Positions 40,938-54,283 of a stretch of 64,000 nucleotides of DNA are shown piece after piece. The DNA comes from Colias croceus (taxonomy: Eukaryota; Arthropoda; Insecta; Lepidoptera; Pieridae). The notes under the pieces are model-generated. The model was given only the letters and a program-made list of their open reading frames with translations, did no database searches and was not told where the DNA came from. The stretch lies in the NCBI RefSeq assembly GCF_905220415.1, contig NC_059544.1, positions 7,814,501-7,878,500 on the forward strand, read 5' to 3'. Each line of letters opens with the position of its first letter. Within the stretch, counting starts at the first letter, position 1. The translations under genes were made by a program, and so were the position numbers.

Positions 40938-43900
40938 ATGTATTATATAATAAATAATAATATAGTTTTAAGAGCCTTGGCTCTATGTGTAATTGTGAAC
41001 TGTGCAAGTAAGTATATCCTGATATTTTTTACCTATGATGCAGAAAACAAACAGAAAAAAATTTAAAACCCCTTTATATGCAAAGAATTACTAGGTATAT
41101 AATATAACAAGATTAATCTAAAGCTATCGCTGTCACGTCGTCGTCATAACAATATTATTAAGTTGTAATTTTAAAGTTATAAGTTTATTTTATTTATGTA
41201 CCTATAGTAATTAAAATATAACATTTTAGAAATAGGTACATGTTACGTTGTCTCATGTCTGTCCAACGATTAGGTGCTAAGTTCGTAAAACTTCTTGCTC
41301 TTAGGTTCTAAAAAAATAAAGACATACTTAGGTATAAATATAACGTACTGGTTTCTTATTTTATTTATAATAAATATCAATTTTAATGCACTGTCAATAT
41401 ATAAAGTGAAAGCCTCGTATTATAAAAAGTAATATTTATTTAGGTCCCACCATTTATATTTTAAAAAGCGGTGCAATGAGGAAGACATACCAACCTATCC
41501 AATTGGAGTAGCTTTGCTTGTTTGTGGCGTGTTGACTGTTATCAAGTACCTAGATATAGGTACCATACACAGATAATATAATATACTATACTAGTACATG
41601 ACTAGTACTAACTAGTACCTACTCAATGAAATAAAATTACAATAAGATCGCTCTATCGTTAGTTTTAATTCCATATTTGTATCAAAAGAGCTTAGCTTAT
41701 TACCTATCAATTGCGTAATATATCTCATGACCATTACGTACGTTTCAGTGATACAGTTTCTTTTAGATTTACACTTCACCGTGATTTAGCCTGCAGCACA
41801 CTGCTGAAGATTGATTGAATCAACACCGTAGTCCGAAACCTTAAGGCCAAAGGGCTCATGCACATCATTTAGCTGACAGCTGAAGTTTCTTAAAGACGAT
41901 TTTATAAAGGATATACAGTGAAACATTCATTTTAATATTAAATGTAGATAGAATTTGTACCTACGTTGTCTCAAAAAGAAACCACGAATAATAAGACGCC
42001 TGTCCTAAAACACGCCTATTAATTGGGTATGGCGCGGCGCGGGCGTATAGGCTTTACAAAACCGCCGGTTAAAATATGTTTTTTTTTTGATAAAGAGATT
42101 TTATTGAAAGTAAACGCTTTTCCTCATTCCACTTGTGAGCATATTATACCTACCTACATATAGGTTAGCTAGGAAATCTAATTGAATTGGCTATTATGTT
42201 TTGGTATTATTCAGAGGGACCTAGAAAAAACGTAATAAAATTAAATTGATAAAATCATTTCAACGTCTTATCGAGAATAAAATAATTATTTTAATAGCAT
42301 GATCGATTTAATATTAATTTATTCTTTGACAAGACGACTTTATTAAATCGTAGCACATATTTTGATTTTAAGGCTTAACATTATCAATTTTTTATACACA
42401 AGACTTTTACAAATTAAAAATGAATATTAACGCAGATGCCGTTTCGGGAAAAATCATAAAAAAATATTAGACAACGTTGTACATAAAGTATTTTATTTCT
42501 AATAAAAATAATTCACAAGTCGGAATACATAGCACATATTATACAAAAAGGTATAATTAGTCGCATTTAGATACAACAATAAGTTCTTCTTACGAAGATA
42601 AAGATTTATTTAAAGGAATATTTGCTATTCCTAATCATTTCAATTTCAAGTCTTTTTTAATTTGCTATAAAAAAAATTCGGGATTAATCATACAGGTTCA
42701 GTATACTGGGTCTTTGCTGATTTTAACCCACACATTTACAGATCAGAATAGGTCCTGAGATAGCTAGAAATATTCTTTAATTAATTTTTGGTATACATCG
42801 CACGGTACCTCCCGCACCTTTAATAGCAATGGAATTAGTAGGACACATTTTTGTTTCCAATACAGCAGCTGCTAATACCATTATCATCATAATGATAAAC
42901 ATGTTCAAGACACGTCGATGTATCATCTGAAAAAAAATATTATAGAATCTTTATAAGTGTTCAATAATCACAAAAATGTATTGGCTTGTGCTCGTAATAA
43001 TTTGAGAGGTGCTTGGCCAAACAGCATCCCATGTCATATTTTATTTTTCTGCAAAAAAATTATTATCTAATCCACCTAATAAATCATAATTATAGATAGG
43101 TATGATGACTGGATGTTTGTAAACCGGTTTTATAGAACAGCTGTTTATTTTTAAAGTCATTGTGTATATATAATGTAATAGTAAATTAAACTTAGGTATA
43201 TTATTTATTTTTTATTATAGTTAAGTAACTACTAAGTATATTTACGTACTAGATAGGTAACTAATTAGATACGTTAATCTAATATATAAAAATCAATGCC
43301 ACTTTTCGTTGTAATTCCATAACTCGAGAACGGCTGAACCGATTTCGATAATTCTTTTTTTATTATATTCCTTGAAGTACGAGGATGGTTCTTATGTAGA
43401 GAAAACGTTAATATGTACCACGGGCGAAGCCGGGGCGGACCGCTAGTTAATAATAATTATTGACATCCGCTTATCATACAATATAGTCTACATATTATAC
43501 AATTATTTTCTTTAAAGATTATAGAATGTCTCTAACCAAATAATTCGTAATTAAAATATGTATATCATTAAACATATACTCTCCGAACAGCGCTTTTTGC
43601 GAGAACCTATGATAAAAAACAAAAAAATAACAAACAATGTAATTAGGAAGACAAATAATTTTTTTTTAAATAAATACGCGTTGTATATTGAATAAAATTG
43701 CTTACCTTGTGCTTACGTGATATCTTCAGAAGAGTTACTAGACGTGTACTGTGCAAACAGGTTTCCTTTTGCTAAATTTTTGCATCCTAATGTACATTAT
43801 TTATGTATATGACACGAGCTTTCAACCGCAAATTTAAGCATCGCAATGAATGTATTGATTAATATTTATTGATTCGATATAAAAGCCTGATATTATATTA

Positions 43901-46900
43901 TAAAAAATATCTGGCTTAAAATCAGTAACAAAAAATCCGAGCCGCACTCCCGTTAAACTCTCTTCCTTTGTGTTGTAGGGACTTCATTTTTTGAGACATA
44001 ACTTATAACTTTATAAGATAATTATGATTTTTGAAACAACATTATGATATTATATCAATACGTAAAAGTACGCAATAAGCAATTGTTTTAGTCACATAAT
44101 TAACATAATTTCCCGAGCTAAATAAATAAAGACGTGAAAAAAAAGCTCATTTTATAGAGAACAAAAAAAATTGTTAAGATCTTCTGATAAAAGTAAAAAA
44201 TATCTTCTCGTATTAACTCATCAGCTTAAATGATTTCATTAGTCATATATAAGCTATAAATATCTTTATAGATGCGATCGCGTGTCGTCAACACGAATCG
44301 AGCACTTTTGTTCGATGGTCGGGCATGACCCCAGACAAAGCCAGGCCGGTGTTCATGTATTCTGCAAGTGGAGACGAAGAGTCCCTCACCGGGGCCTGCT
44401 TGGCGAGATGCAGGGACCTTGAGGACTGTGCGTCCGTCATTGTGACGTTCACGAAGGGCAATTGCCAGGGCCTCGCCGCGTCACCTGTCTCTCAATTGAG
44501 AGCGGACAATGACGCTGCATACTTCACCAAAGTTTGTTTAAAATGTTAGTATGTGTTTACCATTTAGTCGGTAACGGTGATTTTAAAATAATTGCGTTTA
44601 AGAATTTGCATGCAATGCATTAAGTAGATTGTGTTTAAGTATAGTACATATTCACATTTAATATGGATAAATCATAATTTTCACTACCTATTGCATACTA
44701 CGAGATTAATAACAGAAAAACTGTCAAGCCGTATTAAGTAAACAACTAATATAAAGTTACTAAGTTGACGAATAAGTATTTTATATAATATACTTCTCTC
44801 AAATATATGTATACCTACTCGTAAGTCGTAGACTATATGTATATCTCAATTTCATAATATTTGTTTGTAGAAATTGTTAAAAATATTTGATTTACAAAAT
44901 AATATTTCATTCTAGTACCTACTGGCTGTAGTAAAAGATGGTGGGCCTTAGAAAGCACTCCAGGATACTACCTTAACTCAGAAGGCTCAAATGTAAAAGT
45001 ACTTCTCAATGCGACCGTACAAGACTGCTATGATGCGCTTTTTTCTTCAAATGAGAAATTATACAGGTGCGTAAATTACAAAACAAGGATAGAGTCATAT
45101 AGGTATTTAATTTTATATGATAAGGATATTTGCTTCTTCATAATATATTTTCGTTTTTGTTGAATTGTTTAAAAAAAATGAGTTTATATAATTTAACAAT
45201 ATATAACTTAAATATGATTTAAAACCCAAAGGCAAAGCGAATAAAGAATTTATCTAATCGTTTTATCGACATAAATGTAAAGAGCATGTTATTTCTTATT
45301 TTTATAAAACTTAAGTAAAATTTACTTTGAACTTATATTTCCATACATTTTTTAAAATAAAATAATTCGTTAAAGAACCCCAAGTTTTTATGTTAAATTT
45401 TTTCGTTGGAACAAACTTTTTAAGATCTAGATATGATTATTATCAATATGAGTAAGATGTTTATTACCATATTAATTTTGAAAAAATAAAATTTTGTTTT
45501 TCTTAATTTTCCGGAAACATCTGACTTTGTTTTATTGTTAAACCTTATCACAGGTCAGCGCAGTGGATAGATCCACACAGCCCATTAGACACGTTTGTTG
45601 TGTCTGACAAAGCTAGAGGAAACTGTATCCTGAATGGAGAGAATAAGTTCACTGAACCCGAGTCCTACCGCGTGTCAAACTACTATACTTTTTACATAGA
45701 AAATGAATGTGGACATGACTGTAAGTATGTTTTGATAACGTCATTTTTCGTAGTCGAAGAAAGTCGTACAAACGATTTCCTTCCGGTATCGCGTATCCTT
45801 GGGTAAAAAACTTTATGTTATTCCTATGTTGGTTAATGGATTGTAAATTATATGGCATTCTTCATATATTCATTGATTTCAGATCCGAAAAAAATAGATA
45901 GATGTTCCTACGAAGAGTACAATAACCAGACGCTAAAGAGGACAGATTTAAGCATAAAAAACGCCACAAAAGATGAGGTTTGATTTACTAATAATAATAA
46001 ATCATCGGTTTCAATATACATAGACCTTAAAATATTATAAACTAATTTACCTTTGCAATGCGTGACTATATTAGATAAGAATCGCACGCATTTGAGTAAT
46101 CGGAAAACAACTAAGCTCTACATACCTATTACGAAAATGTAGAACCGATAGGGATTGGCCTGTTACGCGGGTTGGTGTGTCATTTTTAGCCCAATACAAT
46201 AATATCATTATTAACAATATCGTTTACGATTTACGTGACAGTCTACATTTCTTATGCATTTTGCATTATAGTTTTCCTGGAAATAGATAGTATTTATAAA
46301 TTTAAAATTTAATTTGATTCTCAAAAATGATAACAATATAGTAATTTCTAGGAATTTAAAAGGTAACTTATACATTATACACCCAAAGATTTAAGTTACG
46401 ATGTAATCGCATAAAGTATATTTCTAGTGTAAAACAGCTTGCGAGAATGAGGACCGTTTCATATGCCGTGGCTTTTCCTTTATCTCGACGGCATCCCGAG
46501 GTCTCTGTGATCTGCACAGCGAGGACCTCATTACAACTGGGTCTTGGCTCTTGCGTCGAGTGTCCTCTGCTACTTATTACCGTCGTGTGATTTGTCTTAA
46601 CAGTGAGTTGAATGTTGAATGATTTCATTAAGGATTTCAGTCAGGAATACGGCGGATCTGCTATTATAATTGAGAAATTTAAATATTGATAAATAATACT
46701 TTTATTACATACCTTACCTGTTCACATATGCGACGGAGATTAATTAACAAATATTTTTTTTGGCTGTGCTCACCTGTTATGCTATTTTTAACACAGTACT
46801 TATTACATAGTTTAGTACGAATTTTAAATCAGGGCAACATGTATTTATGTGTTTCAAAGATTTTTCTTATTTTCAGTAACGGTGGATTGTGAAGGTCCCA

Positions 46901-49900
46901 ATCTTGTAGTAACATATCGTCCACGCGGCGCATTCAAAGGCAGAATGTATGTACCAGGAAATGGTGAGAAGTGCGGTGCGCAAGCCTTCGCTGGTACTGT
47001 GAAACTATCGCTACCATTACATGGAGATTGCGATGTCAACTTTGCGTATGCGATCACGAAAACACCTAATGGGGTTGTCAATAGGTATGTTTAATTATAG
47101 GGAAATGCGCGCTGTGAGTTTTAATGGTAAGATAAATGTGACCACATGAATAATATTGATGGGATTTCTATTCGAGTTTCTAAAAAACGAAATATCAGAA
47201 GTTTTACCTTGCGTATAGTGACAAAGATATTTAGACAATTTTCTAACTTGATAATACCACAACTAAGAAAAAAGAAAATAACTGTGTAATACATATTTTA
47301 AATTGTAATCTTTTTGCATAGTGAAACAACAATTCAATAGTATCATAAGCCGTTTCGTTAAAAGTAGGTAAGTACATATCACATATGGATAAAGTAATCT
47401 TGATGAACCTTAAGATAATGTTTATTTCAGGACAATGGCGTACGTAGTGCTCATGATTCAGAACAATCCCATCATACAGACAGCTGGGGACCGCTGGGTG
47501 CGGGTGGGATGTTCACCAGATGGTGGTGCTCGCAGTTACGCCAAGGTTGACGCTACTGTTTCTGTTCATGATACTAGGTAATATTATGACCTCCCTTGAG
47601 TTGGATTTATGACCATAAAACCCGAGATGTCCTCACTATAAAGTATGCAATTTAGAATAATAAATGTTATTGTTTTTATTTATTATACGTGGTTTTTCCT
47701 GTTCATCTGTTTCCTTGCATTTGGAAAACCTTTTGCGCGTATATTTAGTAGATGACGCTTCTCAACTTATTTATTGTCAACCTAACCAGAATTATATTTG
47801 GACCTTCTATGTACCTATACAATTTTCTCCTTCTATGTACCTACGGTTGTACTTACTACGAATAAAATGTTTGTTCGCAGTCTCCGTAAAATTTTACGAT
47901 TATTGAAACTAATAACGAAGGTTTTTGGGTTTAACTACAACATTACAAATCCACAGTAGGCCATCATTAATGAGTGAATCAAGTGCGGAAGCTGGTGCGA
48001 GTGCCGTGTTCGGTGCTGGAGCGGCGCCGCTCAGCATGTACGTGGTGAGGACGGTCACAGACGGCGGTACTAATGCGGTCTCTTTGGGTGAACCTCTGGA
48101 GCTTCGCATTGAGACTTCTGGTAAAATGTAGCTTTTATACATAATAATATAATATATGTAACTTTGTATTCGTTCTATTTATATTTGGATTGCTACGGGA
48201 TGGCTACAGAAAATGTTAAAATTTGCTATTATGTATCTTTTTTTCTTCTTCTTAATCACGATCTATCAATTGAATTAAAAAATGCATCCTATTAATTTTA
48301 TCAAATAATTATAATTTTTTAGATGATACCGAAATAGAAGCTTATCACTTGGTCGCATCGTCAAGGATGGGAGATAGCTCTGTATTACTTCTAGATAGTA
48401 GAGGTTGCCCAACGGGACAGGTAAAAAAGAACTGTTACATTATGATTTTTTGTTAAAATAATGCATAAGTTTAAGATAAGTTAATATGTTTTCTGAATAC
48501 TTCATATTGATAAACTTATTCTCACAGGTAGACTTTCCATCGTTTACGCGATCGTACGTGGGCAACACGCAGCGGCTATCAGCCCGTTTCAAAGCCTTCC
48601 GCTTCCCAAACTCACACGTCGTGAGGTTCGCCATTATGGTCCGATTCTGCGAAAACAAATGTGCTCCGGTAAGGAAATAAGGAAAACTCACGTTACTATT
48701 TCTAAAAGATTCTGCTCGGATGAAGACTAACAAAAACCAATGTCTTGTATGTCATATGCTACAACTACATTGAACTACATGCTCTGGAACTCCAAATTAT
48801 AACCTGAAATAAATAACTTCCTTCCAAAATGAAGTTGCTTAAAATGTTCTTTTCAACAGGTAAATTGTGGTATAAGAAGCTCTCGGCAGACCAATTCCAC
48901 GTTTGATCAAACTGATAGCGCGTTTGCTGCGACCGTCAGACAAGAAGTGAGTTAACTATGAAACAAATAAAAGAAGAGTTAGGTATACAATTTATTTTTA
49001 ACAATAATTATGAAAATAAGTAGTGAAAGTAAGTGTTTTCAATGATAGAGTTATACTTATGAGAAGTTGTCTTTATTAGAGTTATTTTGGTGTGCTTGAA
49101 ATAAATAATTTATTTAAGAAAATATTTTATTTACCTCAGACAGCATGGAACCCTAATCTAGTGGCGCAGGGCGGGTCGTCAGCGCTGTGCGCGGGCGGCG
49201 CGGGGCGGGTGCCGCTCGAGCTCGAGATGGTCGTCGGCGCAAGGGACATCCTCTCCGCTGACACGCTTGTGAGAGCTGACCACCGGTCCTCTTTAGGTAT
49301 CAGTTTTTTATGTATTTTTATGTAATGGTTATAATAGCGCTTTTATTTACAGATGTGATTAATCAATACAACAGCGAGTCTCTCTATATTTAAATATGTT
49401 AAGAATAACGATACGATTTATAAGGATGAATTAATTCGTGCAAAAATAGAAATAAAAATAATTAGAAAAAAATATAGAAAGTTAAATTATGTGAAATTTA
49501 CATAGAAAATAATTTGCCTATTATAATTTCAAAATAGCATTGAATGAATGATCGGATTTTGTCAACTTGCAGCTGAAGATACGAAAGTAGGTGACGGCGC
49601 AATGGTGTGCGTGCACGAATTGCTGTTGGTAGCTCTGGTGCTGGCGTGGCTCGCTGTGCAAGTCCTGCTCTTGTTGGGCTGCTGTGTGCTTGTCAAAAGG
49701 TATCCAATCTAACCATTCCAAAATAAGCCTTGAGCCTACTACGTCGCTCGTGTGCAAACTGCAAGCCGCATGAAAATAACCATTTTAGGGCGGCCGTACA
49801 CGGACCGCTTCAAGCAGTTGAGACCGACCGCTTGAAGCCGCGACCGCGCGGTGAACTATAGGCATTCATTCACCGCCGTACACGTGACGGCTCGAGCCGT

Positions 49901-51296
49901 CGCGACCGCTTCAAGCCGTCAACTGCATGACGAAATTCCATCGTGCCGTTGACGGCTCGCGAGCGGTCGTGAGGCATACACTGACTGCTCGAGCCGTTGG
50001 CCCGTTGACTGCGCTAGAGCCGTCGACGGCTTCCTCTCCCCCTGAAAATCAATGACGTGACTAGCCAAAAAATCAACGGCTCGAGCGGTTGGTAGCGACG
50101 GCTCGAGCAGTCAAGAACCGACGGCTCGAGCCGTCAACGACCGACCGCTCGAGCCGTCCGTGTACGTCGCTCAGCCGTTAACTGCTCGAGCGGTCCGTGT
50201 ACGGCCGCCCTTAGTCTGAAAGTATGTAATAATATTATTCTAATTAAATAAAAAAATATTATTTTAGTAATAGGGTAAGTAGTGTTATTTCTTAAAGAAT
50301 ATCTATTTAATTTGAGCGTAGTTTTTAAGGTTGAAAAATTTGATTATTTTTTAATGGGTAGATATTGAATGGTTCAAATATTTAGTAGTCGTTAAAGAAA
50401 ATGCATTTTTAATATCGTGTCTCAAAGAAACTAAGATTTTCATCGAGAGTCATAATAGTTGTTCAGGATACATCGCCCATTTTTGAAAGTGACTAAGCTA
50501 TCAAGCTAATTTTCCGTTTGTAGCTTTATTTTGATGAGACGCCCAATAATTTCGTGTACGAAAGTCTCGATTGTGGTAGCTAACAGAGAATAATAATAAG
50601 GATAAAAATTTTTGATTTGATGGTTCTCAAATATTTATTACTAACTGAATTTTTTTTTTGTTCAATCTCAAGATTGAACCTAACCAAGATTCCACCTAAA
50701 TTATTCGAAAAAATATTTGTCCTACAAAATCTATGGTTGCTTAGTATGGTTGGTTCAAAGAGTCCCCCTTTCCAAAGTGTATCGATAACGAGGTCATCAT
50801 AAATGATTACTAACAAGCTGATTTTTTTGTTTTCACTTAATTAATGTTTATATAATTCAACAGACATATTGTCCTACAAATTGCGTAATAAATATTTGAG
50901 AACCATCAAATCAAAAAATTTTATCCTTGTTATCTCTGTTAGCTACCACAATCGAGAGTTTCGTACACGAAATTATTCGGTGTCTCATCAAAATAAAGCT
51001 ACAAACGGAAAATCAGATTGATAGTAGTCACTTGCAAAAATGGGCGATGTATCCTGAACTTATAGTTTTTATAATAATTATCTTTCTTAAAAATTTGAAT
51101 ATCTTCGTATGATATAAAGAGATATTGAGTAGCCACATTGACAAGAGTGTCTTTTATTTCCAGGTATAGGAATCTAGCTGAAATGAACATGCAGAAGGAC
51201 TATCATTCGTTTGACAATATCGGCTTTGACAACGTGTCGACTCACCGCCGCGTGCATTGGCCGGATCAGAATATCGATATATTGCATGCCACATGA
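40938..51296 (+). CDS. PAN/ZP-domain transmembrane apical matrix protein
   Basis: Fifteen exons: 40938-41007, 44272-44544, 44916-45066, 45554-45720, 45883-45977, 46428-46602, 46877-47084, 47431-47577, 47957-48120, 48323-48420, 48528-48668, 48860-48946, 49140-49296, 49573-49699, 51164-51296; every phase joins, giving 730 residues. Exon 1 is a signal peptide (VLRALALCVIVNC). Three Cys-rich PAN/apple-like modules follow (about 28-115, 118-218, 225-312; e.g. CENEDRFICRGFSF). Next comes a ZP domain from VDCEGPNLVVTYRP to about residue 590, then a transmembrane helix (LLLVALVLAWLAVQVLLLL, about 658-682) and a 45-residue cytoplasmic tail. Such proteins anchor cuticle or sensory matrix to epithelia. 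The architecture resembles the fly neyo/NompA group; which ortholog is uncertain. I see no clear RxxR furin site before the membrane helix. Confidence 0.9.
42777..42926 (-). CDS. 49-residue putative secreted peptide, antisense in ZP-gene intron 1
   Basis: The minus-strand ATG at 42926 directly follows a good acceptor (TTTTTTTTCAG); the frame runs 49 codons to TAA at 42777. The N-terminus has a long hydrophobic core (VLNMFIIMMIMVLAAAVLE) typical of a signal peptide. The remaining part is about 25 residues with exactly two cysteines: KMCPTNSIAIKGAGG, then TVRCIPKIN. A donor (CAAG|GTAAGC) on the same strand at 43706 could supply an upstream untranslated exon, with the intron holding a Helitron-like repeat. 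The CP...RCxP layout loosely recalls small one-disulfide insect cytokine peptides (ENF/stress-responsive type), but I do not claim homology. Alternatively it is a chance frame. Confidence 0.5.
   Translation of the reverse strand: MIHRRVLNMFIIMMIMVLAAAVLETKMCPTNSIAIKGAGGTVRCIPKIN
43278..43446 (+). mobile_element. short Helitron-like repeat, copy 4
   Basis: Full-length match to 7013-7184, from TCTAATATATAAAAATC to GGGGCGGACCGCTAG followed by T. It lies in intron 1 of the ZP gene. Confidence 0.65.
43706..43790 (-). other. possible 5' untranslated exon of the antisense peptide
   Basis: The minus strand runs CACGTAAGCACAAG|GTAAGC, a strong donor. A TATA-like ATATACATAAATA lies around 43798-43812, and an exon of 80-100 nt would fit between. 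Upstream limit uncertain. Confidence 0.3.
49788..50210. mobile_element. PIF/Harbinger-like MITE of CTCGAG palindromes, copy 1
   Basis: 423 bp. Ends GGGCGGCCGTACACGGACCG and its complement, flanked by TTA on both sides. The interior carries seven CTCGAG sites set in GACGGCTCGAGCCGTC-like words, so it is palindromic at many scales. Non-coding. It lies in the last intron of the ZP gene. Confidence 0.85.
50455..51066. mobile_element. foldback MITE in ZP-gene last intron
   Basis: TTCAGGATACATCGCCCATT through GATTTGATGGTTCTCAAATA (50461-50637) is repeated inverted at 50892-51063. The arms are about 175 bp around a 255-bp centre, with small differences between them. The frames on both strands here are read-through of the arms. 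Confidence 0.8.
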
Positions 51297-54119
51297 TTGA
51301 TGATTAGATTAAATAAGAAACCACCAATAATAGTAACTACTCATTTTCTTTACTTTTCTATTAATTAATTAGTTCATTCGTAACATGTCATTTTCTCAGA
51401 ACTCTGTTAAATATTTTAAATGTTTGATTAAACAGCAAATGACTCGCAAAAAATGTGTAAAGAATTGTATTTTACCTAAAATGGAATGAGATTAGAAGAA
51501 CAATAAGTATTACAAAATTAATATTTTTATATTAAACTAGCTGCTCCGCGCGGTTTCACCCCCGTGGCTCCACCCCTGTTGGAGTAGCGTGATGAAATAT
51601 AGCCTACCTTTAACCTTCCTCGATAAATGGGCTATCTAACACCGAAAGAATTTTTCAAATCGGACCAGTAGTTCCCGAGATTAGCGCGTTCAAACAAACA
51701 AACAAACTCTTCAGCTTAATAATATTAGTATAGATAAGTATAATAAAATAAATTAAAATATAAGTAGGTACTTAAGTCATATTCTTTTTTTACGATAAAT
51801 TTTCCATATTGATGGTTATTTCAGTTACGATAAAAAAATCTCCTTCATAAAAAGAATATATTCCCCAAATGGAAAACGTATTCAAATGAAAGAATTGCCT
51901 TTGGATTTGTATACTTTTTTATTTAATATTTTTGTTCATTTAACCACACCGGTATTGGCAGATTCACGGCCATACCTTATATACTTATAGAAACTATTGG
52001 AGCATGTATTTGACTGACATTGTACATAATAGTGCCATTGTAAGCATTGGCCTTCCACTTTAAATAATAATGTTAAAATTTGTTTAAAAGTAAAAAATCT
52101 ATGCAATTGCAATAGAAGTAGTCTGTACAGACATGAAAACTACTCTCAGTCAACAGTGCATATAAAAATCATGAGAGATTCAAAATATAATTACATATTT
52201 TGAAACACGCGATCTTAAGATTGAAGAGGATTGAGTTGAGGGCTGAGGCATATTAAAAATTATCAAATTGGAATCATAGAATTATTTCCTCTTTGGTTAT
52301 GTATATTATGATTAGGTACCTAATGGTCCCTAAGTGTTATAGGATTTAATTAAGTATAGTTTTGGTATGAACCTAACTTTATACATAAATAATGTGACAA
52401 ATAATAATTGGCAGTATTTTAAAGACATACAGATAGTTTTTATTATTAAAGTTACACCTAGTTAACAAAAATTGGTTTTATTGTGTAAGAGCAAACCTAC
52501 TCCTACCCTATAGGTACTACCCCTTTTTACTGCGCAACATCAAACCAGCGAATGTTCATTCTAGCTCCAATAAATCAAATTATTTTAGTGTAAACATAAT
52601 TATGCGTGCAAGAAATCAAATCAGTATCTAAATCAAATTGATTATTTTAGCTAACTCAAACAAAACGAACCAAAACAAACTTAAAACATCATCAATCATC
52701 AAAATAAGTAGGTGACTGGAGATTTCGTCAGAAGCACACAAATCTTATTTAGAATATACCACCATATTATTATATTTTATTTTAAATTTAGGTAGGTATC
52801 TGATAATTTACAAAGCTTCTTATTAAAAATAATGGAAATGAAGTAAAAAAAGACATTAATTTAAACATTTTTAAGCGCTTATTGTGACGACAATTTCTTA
52901 TAATATAATTTACAAAAAGGAAACTACTGGCTCCTCGAACTTCACATCGATAAGTTGGGGGTCGAGACCAAGCAAGCGACGACCACAGAGGAAGTATAGG
53001 TAAACCAGAATCTGATGGCAATTAGGGAAATCAAAATTTGGAGTGTGCAACCCTAGGGAAAATGGACTGAACGATCTTGATACTGCTTATTTTTTATTTT
53101 GTCCTCAATATCATTTGTCACATTACATAAATGGACAATACTGTACTTAATAATGAGATATCCACATAATATTATGTAGGTACATACTTACATGTATAAT
53201 ATACAATTATACATATTACTTTTATACAGGTAATACATATTATTATTAACACATACCTATATTTGTATATTATTCATTACCAGTATGCCATGTGAAAATA
53301 TCGATATAATCATAATGTAGATCAAAACTGCTCATAATTTTTTATTAAATAAAATAAAAAATAAAATAAAACTATGTTTATTTTCGTAAGTATTAACAGA
53401 TACACACATTATAAAATTGACTTGGACAGCTTGGACTTGACTATTAGCCGTATTGGAAACTCCTGTAATAAGTTTTCATAAAATTATATTCTAATCAACA
53501 AACAATATTATAGTTACCTACATATAATATTATTTTAATTTAAAGTATCAAAACGGGTAAGTCCAATGTACCAATAAAATCTTCAAATTTGAAAATTGTG
53601 ATGTGTTTGACCCTTTTTCATCGAATGTTTTTCTATACATATTATAAACAACACCTAAGTATTGCTTGTGATCGCAGCGGCATTTTCGACATTTTCGAAG
53701 ATTTTTTAGACAAAATCCTAAAAATTATTCATCAACTGCAAAAAAGACAAATAATTTGACAACCAATTTGATAGTTGTCAAATAAATTGCCACATGAAAA
53801 TCTTTTATTTCTTAAATATAAATACCTATGCCATCAGATTCTGGTAGACCTATAATATGGCGACGACTTCTGCCAACCCGCACTTGGCCAGTGTATTATG
53901 GCCTGCAACCTCAATATGAGGCCCGTGTCAGCAGTCCCAGTTAAAAAAGTACTCTGTGGTCCCAGTCCAGCAGTGGGAACGAGAATTGCCATAACACGTT
54001 GTGCCCGTACCTGTCATCATATTAAAGAACTTAAAAGTTAAAAAAATACTTTTTTTTTTTTTTTGGTTTTCATGGCAAGAAGATGTGACTATTTGAAAAA
54101 AAAAATACTTAACTCTGTG
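51297..54119. other. ZP-gene 3' flank and intergenic repeats
   Basis: AT-rich. 51536-51735 is a repeat beginning ACTAGCTGCTCCGCGCGG and ending TAATATTAGTATAGAT, of a type common in Lepidoptera. CCAGAATCTGATGGC at about 53007 is inverted at 53830. No exon found; the minus frame at 52788-53021 has no support. Confidence 0.45.
53826..53995. mobile_element. SINE-like fragment, reverse of 7464-7750 family
   Basis: CAACCCGCACTTGGCCAGTG, TATTATGGCCTGCAACC, GAGGCCCGTGTCAGCAGTCC and CAGCAGTGGGAACG follow the inverse order of the blocks at 7475-7570. Confidence 0.6.
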
Positions 54120-54178
54120 CTGTCATTTAAGACTAACGACAGTGACAGCTTAATGAAAACTGACACTTGACAGTACCA
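54120..54178 (+). promoter_or_regulatory. SCO1 promoter motif cluster
   Basis: CTGTCATTTAAGAC, CGACAGTGACAGC and GAAAACTGACACTTGACAG cluster 105-165 bp before the SCO1 ATG. TATA-less. Confidence 0.45.
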
Positions 54179-54283
54179 TGCCGTCTACAATTTACGAACT
54201 ACGAGTTGCAGTTTAAATTTCCAATTTCTGATTAGATAGTAACAAGATAATTATTCAATATAATAAAGTAAACCTGAAATAAG

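Noticed and set aside
46440..46628. 86-codon minus frame across the third PAN module
   Set aside because: Antisense shadow of ZP-gene exon 6, which has correct splice sites and PAN cysteines.
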